Assembly: GCA_019188255.1 (NCBI GenBank)
Contig: JAETXT010000007.1
Span: forward strand, 4,216,001-4,280,000
Direction: 5' to 3'
From: Verticillium longisporum
Lineage: Eukaryota > Ascomycota > Sordariomycetes > Glomerellales > Plectosphaerellaceae
Length of the DNA: 64,000 nucleotides
The notes beneath the pieces are model-generated. The model was not told the origin of the DNA, searched no databases, and saw nothing but the letters and a program-made list of their open reading frames with translations. The position numbers and the translations under genes were made by a program. Positions within the stretch are counted from its first letter, which is position 1. Each line of letters begins with the position of its first letter. Below are positions 23,175-31,988 of this stretch, one piece after another.

Positions 23175-23310
23175 GGGGGGCTGGCGCAACGGTAGCGCGG
23201 TAAGTGAAGGCCCTCACGTGGTGGTGCATGGCACGTTCTGATTGCCCCAATAGTCAGATTCCAGTCATGGAGTGTCCTGAAGGTTATCCGTTCAAATCGG
23301 GTGTCCCTCA
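23175..23310 (+). tRNA. Third tRNA-Trp-like unit, interrupted by a 54-nt insertion
   Basis: Left part (23175-23199) matches the acceptor strand and D arm of the other two copies; right part (23254-23310) matches the anticodon arm, variable loop, T arm and 3' strand. Between them lies a 54-nt insertion (listed separately). The acceptor stem differs from the other copies at two positions that form one pair: C5-G68 became G5-C68, a compensatory change. The T loop reads TTCAAAT. The usual anticodon intron is shorter and altered (TCATGGAGTG instead of the TTCTT(T)CTGGAGAT type). It could be a pseudogene, a gene spliced at a non-canonical site, or part of a Pol II transcript. Confidence 0.65.
23200..23253 (+). 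other. 54-nt GT...AG intron-like insertion inside a tRNA-Trp unit
   Basis: Begins GTAAGTGAAG and ends GCCCCAATAG, with TTCTGAT about 14 nt before the end as a possible branch point: the pattern of this genome's short spliceosomal introns. Exact removal rejoins GCGCG to TCAGATTCC, as in the two uninterrupted copies. It falls between the D arm and the anticodon stem, after tRNA position 26. Confidence 0.75.
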
Positions 23311-24170
23311 TCTATCTTTTTGGTGATCTTAACTGCGGTTGTGAGATTTGCGAGTTTTGCACCTAGCCAGGAGGGCCATTGAGTAAGTACCTAGTCCTTT
23401 TACGTTTGGATGTTCTGGAATCCCGGTCCAAAGCCTCCTTTGTCATCAAGCTAGGGAGTCAGCATCGGATACCTAGAACATTTCTTGAAAGTCAGCTTGA
23501 GGGTGAGGTTGTGGTCTTTTCATGTTCCCCTCGGCCTGGAGTCGTTGAACGGAGCATCTGAGACCGATCGTGCGTCGTGCCCCTCATGCTGTGGACAACA
23601 TGTGGGGGGCACATGAAGGCGTCGTCGACCCCTAATTCCGGCGTGAGTCACTGGCGAGACGGCCGCGACTCACTGGACGCCATTGGGCTCAGGGCGGGGC
23701 GCTGGTCTCTGCTGGGTCTATCTACAGTACAGTAGGTACCTACCTAGGTACAGCAGGTACCTACCTAGGTACAGTACCTTGGGTACCCAGCAAGCCAGGT
23801 AGGAGGAATCAAGTCCCTGGGCGATCTCCTTCCCCAGAGGTCCCTTGGCGCGGTACATCTCTCTCCACTAGCTCCCATCTCAGAAGGCACAGCCCGACGT
23901 CACTTGCCACATGCGGACGGCACACCAACACCTCCCAAGCATCTAGAACCAAAACTTGACTCGGCGAGATGAATATGCCAACGGCCCATCCATCAATAGA
24001 CATGCAGCCAGGAGATGATAAAAGCCCCGATGGCCAGCATCCCCTCATTGCGCAACTAAATTGACCTCCAGATCGGCTGGCCCCGATAAAAGACGACGCT
24101 CATTCGACAGCAAGCAACCCCTGTAGTACCTCCAACCCTGAACGCCCAGCGGCGCATCAGCAGCAGCACC
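23311..24170. other. Intergenic region
   Basis: Separates the tRNA units from the ABC-F gene. Contains the TACCTAGGTA-type repeat listed separately; no coding signal. Confidence 0.5.
23727..23790. repeat. Tandem TAGGTACCTACCTAGGTAC-type repeat
   Basis: Two close copies of a 21-22 bp unit built from the palindromes GGTACC and CCTAGG, with a degenerate third copy. Similar short motifs recur near 29031, 35421 and 57868. Such elements are scattered in intergenic DNA of hypocrealean fungi (from memory). Confidence 0.75.
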
Positions 24171-26720
24171 ATGTTGACTTCAATCGCATCCGAATCCGTG
24201 GCCACCATATTGTGCACCAGCAAGCAGACGCGCTTCGACATCAAGACGGTCGACTACCGCGAAGTAAGCTGGCCCGGCCTGCAAGCCCCGAAACATGACT
24301 GACACGCCCAGCTCGACATTGAAGGTCTCTGCATCACCGTCGTCGCCGGCCCGGCCTCGGAAGCCGCATCGGGCGAGCCGAAGAAGAAGGCAGCCGCCTC
24401 CAAGGCAAAGGCGAAAGCGCGCGCCGAAGGCCTCGAGCTCCTGTCTGATGCCAAGCTCAGACTGAAGGCTGGCCAGCGGTATGCCCTCGTGGGCAGGAAC
24501 GGCTCCGGAAAATCAAGTGAGTCTTTCGTCTCTTCTGCTCACGAAGACGCATCTCTTCTCACGAGAGACGCATTTCTCACGAGAGACGCATTTCTCACGA
24601 GAGACGCATTTCTCACAAGAGACGCATTTCTCACGAGAAGACTCTTCTCTTCTACTTCGAGACAAGTTCGCTGACGATGCCCAGCCCTCCTAAAAGCCAT
24701 CGCCGAGAAGCTCATCCCCGGCATCCCCGAAGAGGCGCGCATCTCCATCTTGCAACAGACGGATGCCCGTGGCACCAACACGGACGCCCCGCCGCCGGGG
24801 CCCGCTTCGAGTGCCGAATCGCCATCTCGCGAGCCGGGCTCGGTGCTCGAGGACGTCATTGAGAAGGCCACGGCGCGCTCCGACGTCGAGCAGGACATCC
24901 GGGCGCTGTCGGCCGGCATCCACGCCACGGACCCCCTGGGCTCCGTGCGGGCGCTTCGCACCATCCGCCACGCGAGGAATCAGAAGCACCTCTTCCAGCT
25001 CGACAAGGATGCGCGGCTGCGGAGTGGCGCCCGCGGCATGGCGGCGCGCAAGGCGCTGACGGCCTTTGAGAAGACGACGGCCGAGTCGAAAGCCATGTGA
25101 GAATCTTCAGTGCATGGGCCTGGCAGCAGAACTCTGCGAAATTGACACGTTTCAAGGATCGAACAAGCAGGGGAAGACATCTCGCCTGAAATCTTGAGGG
25201 ACGAGACGCAAGAGGCTCTCGACATGATGGCAGACCTGCAGCTGCAGGTTGAGCCCACAAGGATGGCTGAGATCGAGTCTAACGCCAAAAAGATCTTGAC
25301 TGGTCTGGGCTTCACCGACGCGTACATGGCGAAGCCTGTTGCGAGCCTGTCGGGCGGGTGGCGCATGCGAGCGGCCCTTGCTACGGCTCTGCTGCAGGAG
25401 ACGGATATTTTGATTCTCGACGAGCCGACCAACTACTTGGACTTGCTGGGAATCATTTGGCTACAGAAATATCTCGAGTCTCTCGACGACGATGACGCGG
25501 CACCGACTCTGATTCTCGTCTCCCACGACCGAGACTTTATCAGCGTCTGCACCGACTTGCTCATTGTCAAGGACAAGCAGCTGACCTATTTCCACGGAGA
25601 TTTGCCCACCTATGAATCGTCCCTGTCGGAGAAAAAGCTCTACCTGACCAAGCTGCAGGAGGCGCAGAACAAGCAGAAGGCCCATATCCAGCAGAGCATC
25701 CAGAATAACATGAAAGCCGGCAAAGCGAACGACGACCAGAACAAGCTGCGCCAGGCCAAGTCGCGGCAGAAGAAACTCGACAACCGCATGGGCCTGACGG
25801 TCAGCGCCAAGGGCGGTCGCTTCAAGCTGAACCGCGACCTGGTCGGATACCACCTCACGGCGCGCGCGGACATTGACGTGCCCCAGGACGAGCGGTCTGT
25901 GAGCTTCATCATGCCGCAGCCGCCGGACCTGCGGTTCCCGGGCGCACTGCTGTCGGTGGAGAATGCCACGTTCCGCTACCCGACAAAGGTGAGGACCAAG
26001 ACGCCCGCGCCGCCGGTGCTGCAGGACGTCAGCCTGATGGTGCACATGGGGGACCGCGTCGGCATCCTGGGCCTCAACGGCGCCGGCAAGTCGACTCTGA
26101 TCAGGCTTCTCGTCGACGAGACAAAGCCGACCTCGGGCACGGTGGCGCGGCATCCACGACTGAAACTGGGGTTGTACTCCCCCCACGCGGTCGGGGCGCT
26201 GCAGGCGATGGGCCGCGCCGACGAGTCGTTGACGGCTCTGTCGCTGCTGACCGGCGAGGTGGAGGGCGAGCTCGACGAAGGCGAACTGCGCGGCCTGCTC
26301 GGATCGCTCGGGCTGCCAGGTCGCACGGCGTCAGACGTGCCCCTGACCAAGCTCTCGGGCGGGCAGCTCGTGCGGTGCGAGCTCGCCAGGCTCCTCTGGA
26401 AATGCCCGCAGTGCCTCATCCTCGACGAGGTGACGACGCATCTGGACTACGAGACGGTCACGGCCATGCGCGAGGCGCTCTGTGACTGGGAGGGGGCGGT
26501 GGTGCTCGTGAGCCACGACCGGTGGTTCATGCGCGGGGCGGTGGAGGGCCAGATAGAGGACAGCGACGATGAGGCGGAGGATGACTCGGAGGACGAGGCG
26601 GCGCCGCGGCGACGCATGGTGTACAAGCTACGGGCCGGCAAGCTGAGCAAGCTGGAGAGGGGGACGACGGAGTTTGAGGAGAGCGTCGAGAAGAGGGTGG
26701 CCAAGCTTCTGAGGGGCTAG
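24171..26720 (+). CDS. ABC-F family ATPase (soluble tandem ABC protein)
   Basis: Two ABC domains and no membrane segments: an ABC-F protein, a class acting on ribosomes or translation control (Gcn20, Arb1, New1) rather than in transport. Exons 24171-24263, 24312-24516, 24685-25096, 25157-26720; introns 48, 168 and 60 bp; 757 aa. Domain 1 has a Walker A assembled across intron 2 (GRNGSGKST), signature LSGGWRMRAAL and Walker B ILILDEPTNYLDL. The interdomain linker is long, charged and helical (QEAQNKQKAHIQQ ... KLRQAKSRQKKLD), as expected. Domain 2 has GLNGAGKST, signature LSGGQLVRCELARL and a variant Walker B (CLILDEVTTHLD, with Val where Pro is usual). It ends in an acidic stretch (DSDDEAEDDSEDEAA) and a basic tail. 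Which ABC-F subgroup it belongs to is unclear. Intron 2 holds a minisatellite. Confidence 0.92.
24545..24637. repeat. 18-bp minisatellite inside an ABC-F intron
   Basis: Five head-to-tail copies of AGACGCATTTCTCACGAG, the first with a 3-bp insertion and one with a G-to-A change. They fill most of intron 2 and explain its unusual 168-bp length. Units have no spacers, so this is not a CRISPR array. Confidence 0.92.
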
Positions 26721-26895
26721 TCCTGGTCGAGGATCGACTTGATGTTTCGCATCTCAGTGATTGATAAGAATGTGTGATCCAGCACAACCTGCCTTGGGTC
26801 TACGTACTATGCGTCGCCTGGCATGCGTCGCCTGACATGCGTCGCCTGACAGTCATCATTCGTGCCGTGACGGCGGAGAACCGAGTTGCCTGCCA

Positions 26896-28357
26896 TCAAG
26901 GAGAGCCTGCGATCGAGGGATCGACGACAACATCAAACAGTGCCCCCTCGACGGTCCTGACCTCGAAGCTGCCACCCAGGGGCACCTCGACAATGGTGCC
27001 ATCGACACAGACCTTGCGCCACCGCGGATCCTCCTCCCGGACCGTGACCCTGAGGGCCTCAACCTCGTCGTACGCGACGTCGTCCATGCCGACGTGCCGG
27101 CCGCCGTCATACGCCGCCTTCATAATGTCCATGATGCGCTCGCCGCCTAGAGCGCCGAAGCGCACGACGCGCAGGCGGCGGCCGAGCGGGGCGCTGTCGG
27201 GCGAAATGGTAAAGGTGCGCTCGAGGCTCGACACGAGGGTCGCGAGCACGTAGCCCCAGCCGCCACCGCCACCGCCAGCGGCACCGGCGGCCGGGGCGGG
27301 GGCGCCGTCGACGTCAGCCAGGTAGGCGTGCGACTCGGCGAGCAGGGCGGCAGCGACCATGCCGAAGCGGGCGGCGCCGTGGGCGCGGTAGGCGGGCGTG
27401 TCGGATTCCCAGACGAGCTGGGCGTGGAAGCCGTAGCTGGCGAGGATGGCGCCTTGGTGACTCGCGATCGGGGGCGCGACGGCGGTCGAGGGTCGCTGCT
27501 CACGAGGGTCGCGCCCTGGGGAAACGAGGCCAGGAAGGAGGGCAGCGGGGCGGGCGTGCCGCGGGCCAGGGTGCGCAGGGCGAGGACGAGGGGCGAGGGG
27601 CTTTGCGGCAGGGCGTAGAGGGGCTTGTGGAGGGAGTGGAAGAGGGCGTTGGCCGTGCCGAGGGGGACGAGGACGAGGGAGGGTCGCGGGCCGGGGGTGG
27701 CGAGGGCGAGGTTGTGCCGTTGAGGAGGTCGACGATGCCGCCGTCGCCGCTGAGGAGGATGATGGTCTCGTTTCGTGGTGACGCTGCTGTGGTGGTGGTG
27801 GTGGTGGTGGTGGTGAGAGGCGCTGCAGGGCGGGCGGCCCAGCGGGTTTTGGCAAAGTCCTTGACGCACTGCGCCGTCTTAGTGACGAGCAGGTGGTAGC
27901 CGTCATGGCCCTCGTCGGCGTCGTCGTCGGCGTCGTAGACCTTGTCGAGCAGGAAACGGAGGAGGGGCTGGAGTGCCAGGGTCCAGAAGGTGGATGCCAT
28001 GCCGAGGCCAGAACCCGTGGAGACGACGACGTGGATGTCCCTGTCTCGGTGAAGGTGGCGTGGCCACGACGAGACCAGATGTTGGTCGAGCAGCTCTCGT
28101 GGCAGGGTGTCGGCGACGAAACTAGCGATGCGGTAGGGGGTGTCTGTGCTGGCTGCATCTTCGTGAAGGTGGACGAGGATGTAGCGCGGCGCCGCAGCGT
28201 CGACGGCGATGCGGGCTGGGAAGATGGCGACGATTTCCTCGACGGGGATGCGCTGCCGCGTGTCGTTGGTGTCGAACACGACATGTCCCTCTTCGACGAC
28301 GACACCGAGTGCGATGGGCGTCTCGTCGAGGACCTGAGGCACAGAGGGTGATGACAT
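26896..28357 (-). CDS. Diacylglycerol / sphingoid long-chain-base kinase-like protein; two frameshifts
   Basis: A lipid kinase of the DAGK-catalytic superfamily, likely phosphorylating sphingoid bases or diacylglycerol. About 487 aa from ATG 28357 (MSSPSVPQ) if two missing bases are restored; no intron. The N-terminal part resembles the PH-like lead of these kinases. The nucleotide-binding region has LLSGDGGIVDLLNG (equivalent of GGDGT..E..NG), then LVPLGTANALFHS and ILASYGFHAQLVWESD; the C-terminus forms the usual beta-sandwich lobe. The first frame fails after LLNG near 27714-27718 and the second after SSD at the G run 27490-27492; each needs one added base. A (GGT)n tract encodes about ten Thr. 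The frame stays open for 222 codons upstream through tandem repeats, so a longer N-terminus starting near 29023 cannot be excluded. Confidence 0.83.
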
Positions 28358-28675
28358 GATGTTGAATGAAGATGAGGATGCCGAAGACGAGTGAGAGATG
28401 GTGGGCGGGAGGAGAGTCGATGCTCGATGCTCGACGAGGCTATCGCCAGGTTTTTGTAGGAGGACGTTGCCGGTGATTCCGTCGTGCTGACTGTCGGTCG
28501 TGGCGGGCGTCACTCGGCTCGCCCAGGGCTGCAAGGTCGACTGCTGCCTCGGTCTTATATTCTCACGTAAGGAGGGTCGTGCGACGAGCCGTGACGATGA
28601 AGCATTGCGGTCCGCAATTGCGTTATTTCCATTATCCTTTGCGATTCCATGTCTGTTGTTGGGTGATGTGCTGGT

Positions 28676-28760
28676 GCCAGTGCCTGTGCCAGTGTCTGTG
28701 CCAGTGCCTGTGCCAGTGTCTGTGCCAGTGCCTGTGCCAGTGCCTGTGCCTGTGCTTGTT
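28676..28760. repeat. CAGTGCCTGTGC-type 12-bp tandem repeat
   Basis: About seven near-copies of a 12-bp unit, alternating GCC and GTC variants. In the lipid-kinase frame it would encode Thr-Gly repeats. Lies 320-400 bp upstream of the preferred kinase start. Confidence 0.85.
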
Positions 28761-28761
28761 G

Positions 28762-28860
28762 CTGGTGCCTGTTGCAAGTGCGAGCTCATGGTGCCTGGTG
28801 CCTGCTGCAAGTGCGAGCTCATGGTGCCTGGTGCCTGCTGCAAGTGCGAGCTCATGTGCC
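28762..28860. repeat. 33-bp tandem repeat, three copies
   Basis: Three copies of a 33-bp unit (28762, 28795, 28828), starting CTGGTGCCTG and ending in GAGCTCATG sequence. Being a multiple of three, it keeps the upstream kinase frame open and would encode an 11-residue unit (MSSHLQQAPGT). Confidence 0.9.
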
Positions 28861-29030
28861 TGTCCATGGTGCCTGCTCCCCGTAAAGTGGTGCCTGCTCC
28901 CTGTACAATGCCCTGAAGGAAGGCACCTGCGCACCCACGAAGGCTCCTTCCACCGTCTGCCAGGGAACGCAGCACACAGGAGCCACCGAGACTCCATAGA
29001 GCCACCCAAACTCCGTAAATCATCGTTCTA

Positions 29031-29115
29031 ATGTACCTAGGTAGGTAGCCAAGGTAACATACCTTGCCTTACGGTGGTAAGGCAACATACCTTACCTTAC
29101 GGTACTAGGTCCCTT
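29031..29115. repeat. TACCTAGGTAGGTA / CATACCTTGCCTTACGG repeat patch
   Basis: A TACCTAGGTAGGTA motif followed by two diverged copies of a CATACCTTxCCTTACGG unit, the second ending next to ACTAGG. Related in style to the patch at 23727. Confidence 0.7.
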
Positions 29116-29575
29116 GGGTTCATCATGGACCCCAAGCTCGCACAATGCTAACGATAGGCATCTCCTGCATCTGCATCCACCAACGAGGCCAAGGATGTAC
29201 CCTGGGATAATTAGAGGACCTAGGAGTATGGCTGGCTCGAAAGGTTGGGGTTCTTGATGAACGTTATCGAGATGGAACCTGCCTTTGGATAAAACCCGAC
29301 ACCGAGGCCATGCATATATTGATGTACTATATTGGTGAGGCTGGTGATACTGGCTGGATGGACATGACCTGAATGCTGCGAGGGAATGGAACAGCTGGAC
29401 GCTGACTGACTTCAGACGTGCTTACAGACGTGCTTAGCATCACTGCTGCCCTCAATCACTTACCTTCACGTCGGCATCGAGCCTCACGAATAGGGTAGAC
29501 AGTATTTTCATTCTTCGACTTGGCATTTGCTCACTGCACTGGTTCAAAACCTGCTGCTTCCACGAGCCCTCCATC

Positions 29576-31798
29576 TCATTTTCCCTTGGCCCTCGTCATG
29601 GGCCCCCAGTTCTCGCGCGGGTTCAGCTGGTAGCGCACGAGTTTCCTGTTGTCCCTGGCCCTGCCCAGCCTGATGAGCGCATCGTCGAACACGAGCGTCT
29701 TGCGGAGGTCGGCCTCTGTCAGTGCCGCCTCGCTGGCATCGCCCATGTGCGTGTCCTGCGCCGCCGCCTCGTCGGACCGTCTCGCCGTGCTCTCCACCTG
29801 CGTCACGATCGTGTCCTCGCCTGCGTCTTCAACAGACATCCCAGCGTCGGCGGCAGGCACCGCAGCTTCCTCTGCAGCCACCGCAGCCTCCTTGTCGAGC
29901 CCCAAGAGTCGGTACGCCGGCATGGTCGGCCGGATCCTCTCCGTCTTGACCGGCGCCTTCTGCCGCACCCACTCGCGCATGATGAACCAGATAGTGTCCC
30001 ACGGCGCGTCCGTCTTGATGCTGCCGGGCCGGCAGTGGCTTCGCGTGACGCGGTAGCCGAGGTGCTTGAGCGCGCCGCGGAACATGTTGTCCGGCACCTG
30101 CTGCGCGTTGATGACGCCCGCCAGCTTGGACGGCATGATGAAGAACGGGCTGCTGTCGACGCGCGCGAGCGCCGCCTCCTTGGCGTCCACGTCCCCCGCC
30201 GGCTCCGGCCCCGGCAGGTACTCCTCGAGCGCCGTCGTCAGCATGCCCTCGATGCGCGGCAGCGTGCCGTAGACGCCCGGGTCCGCCGTCGGCAGCAGGT
30301 CGAGCACGCGCCGCACGAAGCCCTGGTCGTGGATGGCGCCGCCGTACATGGGGCCCGCCACGTGCTGCGCCGAGCCGCAGTGCCGGCACGCGCCGTCCGT
30401 CGGCGGGCCCTTGGCGAGGCTGTGCTTGAAAAAGTGCCCGCCCTTCTTCTTGGGCTCGGGCCGCGTCCGCACCAGGGACTGCGTCTCCCACGCCGTGCAC
30501 CCCGAGCACTGGTACGCCACCATGGTCTTGCCGCCGAGGAAGCTGATGGCGTTGGCGCTCTTCGTCACACGCACCCAGAGCCGGCAGTAAAAGTCTATCG
30601 ACAGCGACAGCAGCGGCTCGACGTGCAGCCCGTGGCGCGCCGCCGTCGACGCCAGCGTGTGCAGGATCAGCCGCAGGCCCGCCTCGTGCGAGTGCATGCC
30701 CTTGACCGGGACGGCACCGTACAGCGCGAAGCTCCGCTCAGCGTAGCAGTGGCCCGCCCAGTGGCTGCCGTCGGTGCACGTGACGCAGAGCAGGCCGCCG
30801 TCGTCACGCACGGCCTGGAGCGCCGCGTCGATAAAGGGAGCGGCCGTGCCGTAGGGGTCCAGGTCGATGACGTCGTACTTGTTCTTGGTGCCGGGCCGTC
30901 CGCGGCTGTCCCTGTTGGAGAGGTCATCGGCGATGCGCCGGTACATGTGCGCGATGGCGTCGTCGTGGTTGACGACAATCTTGTCCTCGAGGCCGTTGTG
31001 CTTGACGTTGAGCTGGATCGACTCGGCGGCCGATTTCGTCAGGTCGTTTGCCGTCACCGACGTGACAAAGGGCAGCTCGTGCGAGTAGCGGAGAGCGCGC
31101 AGGCCCGAGGCTGACAGCGCATCGAGAATGGTGAAGCGAGGCTGGGGCTCGGGCTTTCTTGGCTCCTCGGTACTCCCGTTGCCTTCCGTCTCGGCGGCCG
31201 TCGCAGGCGCAGGCGCAGCGGCTGCGTCGCTGGTTTTTGTGATCGTCACCTCGGCATCGCCCTCGCCCTCGCCCTCGGATACTTGGACCTTGGCAGGGCG
31301 GTCATTGCCATCGTTCTCGTCGCCACGTCGTCTCTTCTTCTCCTTGTTGTCGAGGCGCTTCGCCGCGGGATGCGCCTTGCGGTTGGCAATGACCTCTTCG
31401 CCGTATGCCTTGATGGCAAGCACAGAGAGATCGCGGTTGAATTGCTGGATGGGGTTGTAGAAGACCTGCTGGGCGTTCTTGTCCTTGTTCTCCTTCATGC
31501 CTCCAGGCACAAGTATCCTCGCCATGCCCTCCTGGATGACATCGTACTCCTTGCCGTCATACGTGACCGAATCCCCGCCGCCACCGGCCTTCTGCGCGCC
31601 CCCTTGGTCTGCAGACGCCATGGTGATGCCCCTGGCCAGTCTGAGCTTGCTGGGGTGATGGACGTCGTGGTTGATGAGATGACTCCTGTGTGAGATGGAA
31701 CTCAGGGATGACAAGAGCGCTGCAGGCGAGGCGGCGCGCGGGAGCTTGAAGCGATTTGAGCTTCGATGGAGAGAACGACACAGGGTTAGAAGATACAT
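29576..31798 (-). CDS. TRM1: tRNA (guanine26-N2)-dimethyltransferase Trm1
   Basis: Uses S-adenosylmethionine to make N2,N2-dimethylguanosine at position 26 of nuclear and mitochondrial tRNAs. Single exon, 740 aa, intact. An N-terminal Arg/Ser-rich, acid-poor stretch (residues 1-58) fits a mitochondrial presequence; a second ATG at 31621 (MASADQGG) would give a cytosolic/nuclear form, matching the two-start arrangement of yeast Trm1. A charged insert with KKRRRGDE follows. The SAM fold shows LDALSASGLRALRYSHE, the catalytic-loop DVIDLDPYGTAAPFID and CTDGSHWAGH. A C-terminal zinc-binding part carries CSGC and CRHCGSAQHVAGPMYGG, then KLAGVINAQQVP and HCRPGSIKTDAPW. A Glu/Ala-rich low-complexity segment and the conserved NPRENWGPMTRAKGK tail close the protein. 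Confidence 0.96.
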   Translation of the reverse strand: MYLLTLCRSLHRSSNRFKLPRAASPAALLSSLSSISHRSHLINHDVHHPSKLRLARGITMASADQGGAQKAGGGGDSVTYDGKEYDVIQEGMARILVPGGMKENKDKNAQQVFYNPIQQFNRDLSVLAIKAYGEEVIANRKAHPAAKRLDNKEKKRRRGDENDGNDRPAKVQVSEGEGEGDAEVTITKTSDAAAAPAPATAAETEGNGSTEEPRKPEPQPRFTILDALSASGLRALRYSHELPFVTSVTANDLTKSAAESIQLNVKHNGLEDKIVVNHDDAIAHMYRRIADDLSNRDSRGRPGTKNKYDVIDLDPYGTAAPFIDAALQAVRDDGGLLCVTCTDGSHWAGHCYAERSFALYGAVPVKGMHSHEAGLRLILHTLASTAARHGLHVEPLLSLSIDFYCRLWVRVTKSANAISFLGGKTMVAYQCSGCTAWETQSLVRTRPEPKKKGGHFFKHSLAKGPPTDGACRHCGSAQHVAGPMYGGAIHDQGFVRRVLDLLPTADPGVYGTLPRIEGMLTTALEEYLPGPEPAGDVDAKEAALARVDSSPFFIMPSKLAGVINAQQVPDNMFRGALKHLGYRVTRSHCRPGSIKTDAPWDTIWFIMREWVRQKAPVKTERIRPTMPAYRLLGLDKEAAVAAEEAAVPAADAGMSVEDAGEDTIVTQVESTARRSDEAAAQDTHMGDASEAALTEADLRKTLVFDDALIRLGRARDNRKLVRYQLNPRENWGPMTRAKGK

Positions 31799-31988
31799 GC
31801 AGTGAGAATGGGGATGGGCCGCTAGTGAGGGTTTTCGACGCTCTTTTGGTTGCCTCGACCTGGAAAGCTCAAGGGCAGGTGGCCAAGGGCAGGTGAAGCC
31901 GTCGATGAAATTTCAGTGGGGCGTTATTCTGCCGCGCGCCCATCAGGAAGGCGGTCTCAATCACGTTCCTGACTCCACCACGAAAACA

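Larger units (their letters stand above)
28358..29575. other. Intergenic region / leader with tandem repeats
   Basis: Between the lipid kinase and the 3' end of TRM1. The half next to the kinase holds two tandem repeats, both open in the kinase frame; the rest has a TACCTAGGTA-rich patch. No separate gene seen. Confidence 0.5.

Noticed and set aside
23175..23310. Reading the third tRNA-like unit as a plain degenerate pseudogene
   Set aside because: The compensatory acceptor-stem pair and the exact intron-like ends of the insertion argue against simple decay, so it was kept as an open question.
24545..24637. CRISPR-like array
   Set aside because: Contiguous repeats without spacers inside a eukaryotic intron; an ordinary minisatellite.
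29747..31114. Plus-strand frame of 455 codons opposite TRM1
   Set aside because: Arg/Val/His-rich antisense shadow typical of G+C-rich coding DNA; TRM1 on the other strand is unambiguous.
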